Assembly: GCA_001916965.1 (NCBI GenBank)
Contig: MNTL01000069.1
Span: forward strand, 1 to 38,361
From: Roseburia sp. CAG:10041_57
GTDB taxonomy: Bacteria; Bacillota; Clostridia; Lachnospirales; Lachnospiraceae
Direction of reading: 5' to 3'
Length of the DNA stretch: 38,361 nt
The notes beneath the pieces were generated by a model that saw nothing but the letters and a program-made list of their open reading frames with translations, ran no database searches and was not told the origin of the DNA. Position numbers and translations under genes: made by a program. Positions within the stretch are counted from its first letter, which is position 1; each line of letters opens with the position of its first letter. Shown here one piece after another: positions 16,101-22,536 of the stretch.

Positions 16101-16503
16101 GCAGGTAACAGATGCACAGGGCAACGTAATTCGTGAGAATTTCGTAGATGAGATGGCAGGACGTGATTCTGGTGGTGAAGGTCAGAACCCGAAGTATGTA
16201 GCACTGCTGGCTGGTTTTGCAATGCTTTATATGCAGCAGAGTAACAGGGATTCCAAGATTAAACTGGTGCTGCTGGATGAAGCCTTTTCCAAGATGGATC
16301 AGGAGAGAAGTGCCGTCTGCCTGCAGTATGCGCGCAAGATGGATTTACAGTTGATTGTCTGTGTACCCGATGAGCGATTGCAGTCACTGATCCGCAATGT
16401 AGACTGCGTATATGGCTTTAGAAGATATCATAACCAGATATCCATGATGCATATTGACAAAGGAGATTACCTCAAACTGATGGAGGGAGAGGAAAACGAC
16501 TAA
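13147..16503 (+). CDS. jetC: JetC/MksB-type SMC ATPase (Wadjet-like)
   Basis: A 1118-residue SMC-type ATPase. Walker A GKSGSGKST is at 35-43, the ABC signature SGGEGQ at about 1007-1012, and Walker B KLVLLDEAFSKMD at about 1038-1050, so both halves of a composite ATPase head are present. Long charged coiled-coil arms fill about 240-460 and 650-800, with a hinge-like middle around 480-640. This matches the COG4913 SMC of Wadjet/MksB condensins, which extrude DNA loops. The start is GTG at 13147 with a stop codon immediately upstream. It is kept because residues 7-17 are needed for the first head strand, whereas ATG 13177 would remove them. The AAAGG site is about 18 bases away, so translation may depend on coupling. 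No jetD nuclease follows. Confidence 0.9.
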   Translation: MKQSKKIFTRMCLNNWGGISHKILEFNEYVNLFSGKSGSGKSTVMDAIQVLLYGSFSPSFLNKAADDAKNRRSVLSYLRGEQKDGTANRENADFCSNIVLEIEDTGTHNYTCVGVAFEVKHNDSEIRKYVFFSHSGQIPESEYINSKGYVYTNQEIKKLLEVRAQSDSNKGRDVNRTYTSREAYMAALYDVILGYIDGTRFQIMEKSAIALKMTNGTGQFIRDYMFPKSESNVIEKISDQLGSYRDIQDKIKDMRHRIELLQEVREAGSRMLEVSTGIAKANAMIRCIDVVELQDKIMSEEQQIAQHKDELDRLALEMEKDRAILKDIDEELIQVKADLQASDLGAKKNQLEAQNQLAKMLTEKSMQWRKMLEGLRKWEEDEAITDYVSNPMLQRIHAFCSGSITEQQCNDLRRNIQNTLVDIEETLEEYKEQKRESDKELKELRTLVDDMKNDRKPYSAILKEARGALERRLSDLYGRTIKVYIFADMFDVRDKEWKNAIEGRMGRLKLSLVTEPRYAHDAAVAFREMKKYEEVDLINTAAIEKSQPQAEQGSLYEAVETGYPYIDACLKRYLGRIIKCHTTEELEQVKDGVTPDCYSYSNYIFRHLRKRDYDKYACIGSKVSKARLEEYQAELMRLESENAQQMQAINRLSQASAFERLTEEDSYIISLSTSGKELDKVMGKINALKKDIEVLEQGKYKELQERSSRLEEKKEQKQTEIDQNQGVINSIERRKGHLEGEIENNKKALDESLMGYIPNAELEAEVEKLLKTRSGQAIKSQKNREITELEEKEQQELENRQAARNRFNREYPSVGFSGAEKSNDAYVNLLNEYETDYEPEYESEFEKQCSIIYKSLRENVIATIHGDINAAKRHTHEINRLLRKTNFADSTYQIKIEPAKNENGQFYEMLTAPELDSKNVGSGVIDGQISLGEDEFYQKYENKIKLLTDKFMPIKDEDGSHREQRLKEMEQYADYRNYLSFSMYEQVTDAQGNVIRENFVDEMAGRDSGGEGQNPKYVALLAGFAMLYMQQSNRDSKIKLVLLDEAFSKMDQERSAVCLQYARKMDLQLIVCVPDERLQSLIRNVDCVYGFRRYHNQISMMHIDKGDYLKLMEGEEND

Positions 16504-16529
16504 GGTCGGATGAGAAAAGGGGGAAAAAC

Positions 16530-16859
16530 ATGATTGAAATTATGGAATTGGTTTTGAAGCACATTGTAGAAGTGGCGATTCTGTTTTTTGAGTTCGTAGG
16601 TGTTATCGTCATTATTATCTCAGGCTTGAAGGGCGTCTATGCGTATGTTCGCCGTTCACCGGATATGAAGATCACGCTTGCACAGGGACTGGCAATCGGT
16701 CTGGAATTCAAGCTGTGCAGTGAGATATTAAAGACTGTTATTGTAAGAGAATGGACAGAAATCGTCACGGTTGCGGGAATCATTGCGCTGAGAGCCGCAT
16801 TGACATTCCTGATCCATTGGGAGATTAAGGAAGAGAATCATGAAAAAGACAAGCAGTAA
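16530..16859 (+). CDS. DUF1622-like small membrane protein
   Basis: A 109-residue protein with three hydrophobic segments (about 11-34, 48-66 weak, and 78-95), a charged RRSPD loop and a Lys/Glu-rich C-terminus. It matches my memory of the DUF1622 family, whose function is unknown. AAAAGGGGG lies 7 bases before the ATG. It begins 26 bases after jetC with no terminator between, so it is probably the fourth gene of the condensin operon, in the place where jetD often lies. A hairpin at 16886-16904 follows but has no T-run. Whether it works with JetABC or is just a co-transcribed neighbour is unknown. Confidence 0.75.
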   Translation: MIEIMELVLKHIVEVAILFFEFVGVIVIIISGLKGVYAYVRRSPDMKITLAQGLAIGLEFKLCSEILKTVIVREWTEIVTVAGIIALRAALTFLIHWEIKEENHEKDKQ

Positions 16860-16933
16860 GAGAATAGCCGCAGTACTGATATGATGTTCTAATTATTATA
16901 GAACAATAAACTTTCTTAAAGAAATATGAATTG

Positions 16934-16960
16934 TTAGCACTCTCTATTGACGAGTGCTAA
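16934..16960. promoter_or_regulatory. CIRCE element (HrcA operator)
   Basis: TTAGCACTC-N9-GAGTGCTAA, an exact match to the CIRCE consensus. It overlaps the -35 of the hsp20 promoter. HrcA repressor bound here would be released under heat or unfolded-protein stress. The hrcA gene is not in the window. Confidence 0.95.
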
Positions 16961-16975
16961 CAATGGTGCTATAAC
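16947..16975 (+). promoter_or_regulatory. Promoter of hsp20
   Basis: TTGACG (16947-16952) and TATAAC (16970-16975) are 17 bp apart. The -35 lies in the CIRCE spacer. The leader is about 105 bases and holds a small GTAGG/CCTAC hairpin (17043-17058) before the ribosome site. Confidence 0.8.
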
Positions 16976-17085
16976 ATAATCAGAACAAGGGAAGAGAGAT
17001 AAAAATCAAATCCCTGCTCTAACAGAAACGTATCGTAACAGTGTAGGACATAACCTACGGAGTTTTATATAAGGAGGAATTGATT

Positions 17086-17523
17086 ATGTTGATGCCTAGT
17101 ATTTTTGGAGAAAATTTATTTGATGATTTTATGGATGGTTTTGCTTTCCCGACAGCTAATTGGAATTATGCGAAGAACACAGCCAATGTAATGAAGACAG
17201 ATATCAAGGAAAATGACAAAGGTTATGAACTTGATGTTGATCTTCCGGGATATAAGAAAGAAGATGTTAAGGCTGAACTGAAGGATGGATATCTGACAAT
17301 CAGCGCATCCAATGATAATACGAAGGAAGAGAAAGACGAAGACGGCAAATACATCCGTAAGGAACGTTATACCGGCTCTGTCAGCAGAAGCTTCTATGTT
17401 GGCAAGTATGTTACGGAAGAAGATATTCATGCAAAATTTGAAAATGGTATCTTGAAATTGTCCGTACCTAAGGTAGATGCACCAAAGGTAGAAGAGAATA
17501 AGTACATTTCCATTGAAGGATAA
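17086..17523 (+). CDS. hsp20: Small heat-shock protein, Hsp20/alpha-crystallin family
   Basis: A 145-residue holdase chaperone. A short N-terminal arm (FGENLFDDFMDGF) is followed by an alpha-crystallin domain (about 40-135), with ENDKGYELDVDLPGYKKEDV, the LKDGYLTISA strand and the FENGILKLSVPK segment near its end. It would bind unfolding proteins and keep them refoldable. I choose ATG 17086, 8 bases after a perfect AAGGAGG; an in-frame TTG at 17080 is too close to that site. Control by HrcA is shown by the CIRCE site on its promoter, the pattern known for hsp18 of clostridia. It is monocistronic, with a strong terminator. Confidence 0.95.
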   Translation: MLMPSIFGENLFDDFMDGFAFPTANWNYAKNTANVMKTDIKENDKGYELDVDLPGYKKEDVKAELKDGYLTISASNDNTKEEKDEDGKYIRKERYTGSVSRSFYVGKYVTEEDIHAKFENGILKLSVPKVDAPKVEENKYISIEG

Positions 17524-17542
17524 GGATAATGATTTCTACCCC

Positions 17543-17578
17543 CCCCCCGCAGATTTTCCCCTGCGGGGGGATTTTTTT
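17543..17578 (+). terminator. Terminator of hsp20
   Basis: CCCCCCGCAG and CTGCGGGGGG form a 10-bp stem with loop ATTTTCCC, then A and seven T. The left arm is part of a ten-C run (17539-17548). Confidence 0.92.
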
Positions 17579-17707
17579 AATATAAAAAGAACGTATGTTT
17601 AACAAAAATCATAGTAAAATAAGCGTATATACTTATAACACATATTCCATAAAAAATGATATGCTATGTAATACATGCATTTTGCATAAAAAAGGAGGAT
17701 AAAAGTT

Positions 17708-18067
17708 ATGAAATATGTCAGACAGTTTATGTTGATTCTGATGATTTCTTTTTGCGGTGAATTATTAAAATGTCTGCTTCCACTACCCATACCAGCCAGT
17801 GTATACGGATTTGTTCTTTTGTTTGCCGGACTTATGACAGGAATGATCAAGCTGGACATGGTGAAAGATGCAGCGAAATTCTTAATAGAGATTATGCCGC
17901 TCATGTTTATTCCGGCAGGAGTAGGATTAATCTGTTCCTGGGATGTGCTTAGACCGATATTGATACCTATTGCAGTGATTACGGTAGTAACTACAGTCGT
18001 TGTCATGGCATCCGCAGGCAGAGTGACACAGTGGGTAATACGAATGGAAAAGAGGAATAAAGAATGA
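17708..18067 (+). CDS. lrgA: LrgA/CidA family holin-like protein
   Basis: A 119-residue membrane protein with four hydrophobic segments. The motif PLPIPASVYGFVLLF (about 25-39) is the hallmark of LrgA/CidA proteins, followed by IPAGVGLI. The family affects murein hydrolase release, lysis and, in some bacteria, pyruvate or other small-molecule transport. AAAGGAGG lies 9 bases before the ATG. The gene overlaps the next by ATGA (4 bp), which supports an LrgA-LrgB pair. Whether it functions as Lrg or Cid cannot be read from sequence, and no LytSR regulator is nearby. Confidence 0.88.
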   Translation: MKYVRQFMLILMISFCGELLKCLLPLPIPASVYGFVLLFAGLMTGMIKLDMVKDAAKFLIEIMPLMFIPAGVGLICSWDVLRPILIPIAVITVVTTVVVMASAGRVTQWVIRMEKRNKE

Positions 18068-18756
18068 ATGAGGTAATGGGAAATTCCCTGTTTTTTGGAG
18101 TTATGATCAGTGTGGCTGCCTATGAGATGGGCGTTCTGCTGAAGAGAAAATTCAAGCTGGCAATTTTTAATCCGCTGCTGATTGCCATTGCAGTGATCAT
18201 TGTGATTCTGGCAATTACAGGTGTCGAATATGATACATATAATGATGGAGCCAAATATCTGAGCTATCTGTTGACTCCGGCTACTGTCTGCCTGGCAGTG
18301 CCTCTTTATGAGCAGTTGGAGATATTAAAGAAGAATCTAAAGGCAATCCTTGCGGGCATCCTTGCCGGTGCACTTACCAGCGTGACCAGCGTTCTGATTC
18401 TGGCAGTATTCTTTGGACTTACCCATGAACAGTATGTCACATTGTTGCCAAAGTCCATTACCACAGCCATTGGAATGGGCGTATCTGAAGAACTGGGAGG
18501 AATCGTGACAATCACAGTTGCCGTTATCATCATTACGGGAGTTCTTGGAAACATGTTCGCAGAAGCTGTATGCAAGATATTCCGCATTGAGGAACCTATT
18601 GCAAAGGGCATAGGCATCGGTTCTGCCTCCCATGCCATCGGAACTGCCAAGGCAATGGAGCTTGGAGATATTGAAGGTGCAATGAGCAGTCTGTCAATCG
18701 CTGTATCAGGATTAATCACAGTAATGCTGGCAAGCGTGTATGCACAGTTCCTGTAA
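18064..18756 (+). CDS. lrgB: LrgB family membrane protein
   Basis: A 230-residue protein with about seven hydrophobic segments. Family stretches are FNPLLIAIA (near 35-43), YLLTPATVCLAVPLYEQ, LLPKSITTAIGMGVSEELGG and the C-terminal GIGSASHAIGTAKAMELG. It works with LrgA; related plant and bacterial LrgB proteins carry glycolate or glycerate, so a transport role is possible. It starts in the ATGA overlap with lrgA, so translation is coupled. A terminator follows 28 bases after the stop. Confidence 0.9.
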   Translation: MNEVMGNSLFFGVMISVAAYEMGVLLKRKFKLAIFNPLLIAIAVIIVILAITGVEYDTYNDGAKYLSYLLTPATVCLAVPLYEQLEILKKNLKAILAGILAGALTSVTSVLILAVFFGLTHEQYVTLLPKSITTAIGMGVSEELGGIVTITVAVIIITGVLGNMFAEAVCKIFRIEEPIAKGIGIGSASHAIGTAKAMELGDIEGAMSSLSIAVSGLITVMLASVYAQFL

Positions 18757-18783
18757 ATGTTATTCTATAATTATTACGACACA

Positions 18784-18817
18784 AAGGCGCATGCAATTCC
18801 TGCATGCGCCTTCTTTG
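18784..18817. terminator. Terminator after lrgB
   Basis: AAGGCGCATGCA and TGCATGCGCCTT form a perfect 12-bp stem with loop ATTCC, then CTTTG. Symmetric enough to serve the convergent lipoprotein gene as well. Confidence 0.8.
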
Positions 18818-18844
18818 AGGATAGATATAATAACCAATGAGAAT

Positions 18845-19258
18845 TTACTCAGTTATCATCGTAGAGGAATCAGTTTCACTAATAATCTCATTCGTGGAAC
18901 CGTTAATATACCGGACAGTGGTTTTCGCATCTTCCGGTGACACGCCGGCAGCAATCTGCTGTTCATTGCCTGCTGTGTAGAATGACATGACTAACATGGA
19001 TTCATATGTATTCATGACATCAGACTCCAGCGTGATTGTAAACACTGTGTAATCAGATGTTACTTCAATAGAAGTAATGTCAGGATAATATTCTTTATCA
19101 TCCAGAATAGTCTGAATGCTGTCAGCTAAGGCATTACCACTATCTGCTTCAACAGATGTGGTTTCTTCTGAAGGTGCTGCGCCTTTGGAAGAATTACAAC
19201 CTGTCATTAAAATAAAAACACAAATTGTCAATAAAATTAATCGTATCTTTTTCATCAT
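18845..19258 (-). CDS. Small lipoprotein of unknown function
   Basis: A 137-residue protein with a lipoprotein signal: MMKKIRL, a hydrophobic stretch and lipobox L-M-T-G-C with cysteine at residue 21 (20 if the second Met at 19255 is used). A Ser/Glu/Thr-rich linker leads to a small mixed domain (about 45-137) with alternating strands such as YTVFTITLESDV. I recognise no family. No clear ribosome site precedes either ATG. It is convergent with lrgB and alone on this strand. Confidence 0.65.
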   Translation of the reverse strand: MMKKIRLILLTICVFILMTGCNSSKGAAPSEETTSVEADSGNALADSIQTILDDKEYYPDITSIEVTSDYTVFTITLESDVMNTYESMLVMSFYTAGNEQQIAAGVSPEDAKTTVRYINGSTNEIISETDSSTMITE

Positions 19259-19420
19259 ATTGTCATACTAACATATCAATATCAAATTGTCCATACAAAA
19301 CAATAAAATAATAAATTATACCATATATTGCATATTTCGTATTTGCTGTAAGAAAAATATGTACTAGAAAATCCGATAAGGAATGCCATTTGTTATTCTA
19401 AGGGAAAGGAAGGTATATAT

Positions 19421-19645
19421 ATGGATTATAGAATACGTATGCGTAATTTGCGGGAGGATAGTGATAAAACTCAGCAGGAAATTGCGACAATCCTTGAAAC
19501 ATCACAGACTATGTACGCAAGATATGAGCGAGGAGCCAATGAAATGCCTATCAGACATTTGATTCGTCTTGCACAGTATTATAATGTTTCAACAGATTAT
19601 TTCCTTGGTCTTACAAAGGAAAAGACTCCATTTCCAAAAAAATAA
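19421..19645 (+). CDS. XRE-family helix-turn-helix regulator
   Basis: A 74-residue protein almost entirely made of an HTH_3/XRE domain (about 5-60): MRNLREDSDKTQQEIATIL, the recognition helix region TSQTMYARYERG, and LIRLAQYYNVSTDYFLGLT. The C-terminal YxVSxDYxLG form is common in Firmicute XRE proteins that act as small repressors. AGGGAAAGGAAGG lies just upstream of the ATG. Targets are unknown. The gene stands at the left edge of a stretch of gene remnants. Confidence 0.88.
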   Translation: MDYRIRMRNLREDSDKTQQEIATILETSQTMYARYERGANEMPIRHLIRLAQYYNVSTDYFLGLTKEKTPFPKK

Positions 19646-19706
19646 AAAATTCAAAAAATGACGCATGTGGTTTTCTGAATTTAAGAAGTAAACATATTTA
19701 CTATAA

Positions 19707-20108
19707 AGAAAGAAGAATAAAATAGGCAGAATCGCAGTTGCAGTGTTGTCAGCGGTTCTTATTTTAGTACTTTCTGTTGGATTGGCTGTAGTCATATTAT
19801 ACAAGTCGGGTGAGATGGAACTTAAAGCAGCAGCCTCAACAACAGCACCGGTCATAGAAAGAAGTGCACAGGAGACTCAGCAGCAGAAGAAGGCACTGGA
19901 AAGTATTGTGCAATGGCAGGATGACTGGGTGGCTTATGAAGGCAAGGTATATGAGTACAATGAAAACACAATCAATATACTGCTTCTGGGTATTGACCAG
20001 TCGGGCAGTTCAAGCAGTTCCAGCTCATCCAGCAGCAGTTCTGCAAGCACAACAACAGCTAAGCAATGTCTTTATCTAATGCAAAGTATATATACGGAAA
20101 AATATTAA
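19707..20108 (+). pseudogene. Remnant of an LCP (LytR-CpsA-Psr) family protein
   Basis: The frame is open from 19707 (a stop lies at 19704) but has no ATG; GTG 19743 or TTG 19746 lie inside the membrane segment. The translation reads as a basic start (RKKNKIGR), one hydrophobic segment, a helical linker, then YEGKVYEYNENTINILLLGID, which is how the LCP domain of cell-wall attachment proteins begins. The domain then stops: a run of 12 serines (about 19999-20042) and a short unrelated tail end at 20108. An LCP protein should continue for 200 or more residues. I read it as truncated at both ends. Confidence 0.55.
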
Positions 20109-20272
20109 AAGAAAGAGAATCAATGCCAGCAATTTCAATCAGCGAGAGTCAAGAAGTGAAAAAACAATTTAAATTTGTAGGAATAAGATGTACTAATATG
20201 AATTTTAAAATTACAACATATGAGGATTTCAAAATGGCTAGAGCATTAATTTTAAATGGGGTAAATGGATAG
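20066..20272 (+). pseudogene. Short open frame, possible nucleotidyltransferase C-terminal remnant
   Basis: A 68-residue frame overlapping the LCP remnant. Its end, NFKITTYEDFKMARALI, resembles the closing segment of IspD/TarI-type cytidylyltransferases (KIT-x-PED-x-x-x-AE). No ribosome site precedes its ATG. It may be a decayed gene end, or a chance frame. Confidence 0.3.
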
Positions 20273-20308
20273 ATAATAAAATAGAAAAGGAATGAATATA
20301 CATAGTAA

Positions 20309-20355
20309 AATCGGACTTTTTGTGATAATATAATATCATAAAGTTCGGTTTTTAT
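20309..20355 (+). terminator. Terminator in the remnant islet
   Basis: AATCGGACTTT pairs with AAAGTTCGGTT (G-T wobbles), extended inward by TGATA/TATCA, and ends in TTTTTATTT. It closes the remnant stretch before the Rpn gene. Confidence 0.65.
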
Positions 20356-20391
20356 TTATCTGAACAAGAACAAAAGTTCCGAACATATGTA

Positions 20392-20420
20392 TTGACTTCG
20401 TACAAAATATATAGTATTAT
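20392..20420 (+). promoter_or_regulatory. Promoter of the Rpn-family gene
   Basis: TTGACT (20392-20397) and TATTAT (20415-20420) are 17 bp apart. A direct repeat GTATTATAC (20414-20422 and 20433-20441, 19 bp apart) overlaps the -10 and could be a regulator site. Confidence 0.65.
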
Positions 20421-20478
20421 ACCTATTGAATGGTATTATACGAATAACATTTGAAGCATATAAGATGGAGTGGTACAT

Positions 20479-21396
20479 ATGGGGGAAAAGGATCTGACAG
20501 AGAATTACCTGGAGGCATACAATGATGTTTTTGCTGACATTATAAATGTATTGTTGTGTGATGGTAAACAGGTCATTCTGCAGGAGCATCTGGAAGCGGA
20601 TGGGAACAAGACTATTTATAAAGCTGATAAGAAAGTTCATGAGCAGGAGAGGGACATAGCCAAGTTCTGGAAATACGGGTATATCAAGATAGCGTTGCTT
20701 GGACTGGAGAACCAGACGGATGCGCACCCATACATGCCACTTAGAATGATAGGATATGATGGAGCAGCTTACCGAAGCCAGATACTTAAAGAACATGAGA
20801 ATGAAGAGAAATATCCGGTGATTTCCATTGTACTGTATTTTGGAATGGAACATTGGGATAAACCGAGAAGTTTAAGGGAATGTTTTAAGAACATTCCTAA
20901 GGAATTAAGTCAGTATGTGAATGATTATAAGATACATGTATTTGAGATAGCATATTTATTGCCTGAACAGGTGGCAATGTTTCAGAGCGATTTCAGGATA
21001 GTGGCAGACTATTTTGTACAGATGAGAACGAATAAGGAATATAATCCCAGCCAGGAAGTCATGAAGCATGTGGATGCAGTATTGAAACTCATGAGTGTCC
21101 TGACTCAGGATGACAGGTTTGAAGAGATGCAGAATGGTGCGCAGGGAGAGGTGAAGACGATGTGTGAGGTTTTAGATAATGCGATCAGTAAAGGGAGAAT
21201 AGAAGGAAGAGAAGAAGGAAAGGCAGAGGGAAGAATCGAAGGAAGAATTGAAGGGAGAGCAGAGGGCATTCAAGCCATGGTAGAGTCCTGTCAGGAACTG
21301 GGTGTATCCGCAGAAGCAGTAAAGATGCAGCTTGTTAAGAAGTTCTCTATGACGGAGCAGGAAGCACAGCAGAAACTGGAATTATACTGGAAGTGA
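20479..21396 (+). CDS. Rpn-family recombination-promoting nuclease/putative transposase
   Basis: A 305-residue protein of the Rpn/YhgA-like PD-(D/E)XK family, which are DNA nucleases linked to recombination and often annotated as transposases. Supporting stretches are the N-terminal NDVFADIINVLLCDG, the central YPVISIVLYFGMEHWDKPRSL and YKIHVFEIAYL. The C-terminal part carries a Glu/Gly tetrapeptide repeat (about 230-255, EGREEGKAEGRIEG...), typical of this family, then a short helical domain. ATG 20479 follows GGAG by 8 bases; a GTG at 20470 overlaps that site. It has its own promoter and a 12-bp-arm hairpin downstream. A partial copy of its 3' half lies at 22237-22403. Confidence 0.78.
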   Translation: MGEKDLTENYLEAYNDVFADIINVLLCDGKQVILQEHLEADGNKTIYKADKKVHEQERDIAKFWKYGYIKIALLGLENQTDAHPYMPLRMIGYDGAAYRSQILKEHENEEKYPVISIVLYFGMEHWDKPRSLRECFKNIPKELSQYVNDYKIHVFEIAYLLPEQVAMFQSDFRIVADYFVQMRTNKEYNPSQEVMKHVDAVLKLMSVLTQDDRFEEMQNGAQGEVKTMCEVLDNAISKGRIEGREEGKAEGRIEGRIEGRAEGIQAMVESCQELGVSAEAVKMQLVKKFSMTEQEAQQKLELYWK

Positions 21397-21486
21397 ATTA
21401 AGCTGCAATATATTAATCCTATTCCATATAGGATGCAGCAGAAATGTTCTGAAGAGATTTTGCAAGTAATATAAGGAATGTTATAC

Positions 21487-21520
21487 ATATAAGGCAGCGA
21501 CTACAAATGCTGCCTTATAT
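21487..21520. terminator. Hairpin between convergent Rpn-type genes
   Basis: ATATAAGGCAGC and GCTGCCTTATAT form a perfect 12-bp stem with a 10-base loop. T-runs are poor on both sides, but the position between two convergent genes fits a bidirectional terminator. Confidence 0.55.
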
Positions 21521-21544
21521 CATTTACAATATAGTGAAGTGTGT

Positions 21545-22183
21545 TTACAGAGATTTTTTTAAAGACTCAATTTGTGCCTGAAGTTTAGCAATTTCGTCAG
21601 CCTGTTCAGCAATTTCGTCAGCCTGTTCAGCAATGATATCAGCCTGATCCTTCAGCATCCGTTGGTCACGCTTTTGGCGGCGGATGAAATCTTCACGGTT
21701 CTCCATCTGGCGACGCATTTCGCGGTCAGAGTAGAGTTCGTGCATGGTGTTAGCGGCTTCTGTAAGATATTTATTATTTGCAGCAATCATCTTAACATCC
21801 TCCCAAGTAGTAGCTTTAAAAAGCCTTGCCCAATTGTCCAATCCCCAGTGCTTATCTTCGCTGGAAGCATTATTTATCTGCTTTAAGTCTAACACATGAA
21901 TTGCAAATTTGCTACTGTAAACGTGGTGGGTTTCTGTATCCATCATAAGATTTTTAGAATAAAAGCTGGGGTTTTCCGGGAAAGGTGTGAAGTCCAGAAT
22001 ACCAATCTGGATTGCCGGAAGGGTAGTGCTGTAATCATCGCCTTTGTTGAGGTTGTTAAATAACCTACACAGGTAATTGAGAGAGCGCTCCGACCAGTCA
22101 TGGTAATTAACTACCTGCATTTCCAGGTTAACCTGACGGTAGCCAACTACAATATGCTCTGAGCTGTGGGAAGAGTGAGACAA
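21545..22183 (-). pseudogene. N-terminally truncated Rpn/PD-(D/E)XK transposase-like gene
   Basis: The 212-residue frame matches the middle and end of the PDDEXK_2-type Rpn family: VNLEMQVVNYHDWSERSLNYLCRL, then IQIGILDFTPFPENPSFYSK. The first part (about 70-90 residues, with the early core of the nuclease fold) is missing. The frame meets a stop at 22193-22195 and has only a TTG (22183) as a possible start, without a ribosome site. The C-terminus is a coiled coil with heptads AEQADEI, encoded by 21-bp tandem repeats. It belongs to a different Rpn subfamily from the gene at 20479. Probably inactive. Confidence 0.7.
21587..21628. repeat. 21-bp tandem repeat in the coiled-coil end of the truncated Rpn gene
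   Basis: Two identical 21-bp units begin with AGCAATTTCGTCAGCCTG, followed by a diverged third. Each encodes one heptad (AEQADEI), so unit number can change without a frameshift. Confidence 0.85.
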
Positions 22184-22236
22184 CGGATATTGTCATGAAT
22201 GTAGCAGGCGCAATAATAGGATATGGGATTTATCGT

Positions 22237-22403
22237 CTGAACAGGTGGCAATGTTTCAGAGTGATTTCAGGCTAGTAGCAGACTATTTTATACAGATGAG
22301 AACGAATAAGGAATATAATCCCAGTCGAGAAGTTATGAAGTATATAGACGCAGTATTGAAACTCATGAGTGTCCAGACTCAGTATGACAGAGCTACAGAA
22401 TAA
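22237..22403 (+). pseudogene. 3' fragment of a duplicated Rpn gene
   Basis: This stretch aligns without large gaps to 20963-21119 of the Rpn gene (offset 1274). The frame reads EQVAMFQSDFRLVADYF and MRTNKEYNPSREVM with few substitutions, then ends at TAA 22401-22403. There is no start, N-terminal part or Glu/Gly repeat. It is a remnant of a second copy, cut on its left side close to the broken end of the truncated minus-strand gene. Confidence 0.88.
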
Positions 22404-22536
22404 ATAAGATATTTCCCCAGACTTGATAATTTTTTATCAAATTATATTGTAATCTGGAATAAAATAGATTAAAATAAGAAGGTGAATGAGAAAAAAATAA
22501 CAATGTTTATGTTATATATGCATAGGAGGTATTATC

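Noticed and set aside
22195..22275. Short frame MNVAGAIIGYGIY... at the junction beside the Rpn fragment
   Set aside because: Only 26 codons with no ribosome site, crossing the duplicated Rpn sequence in another frame; likely chance.
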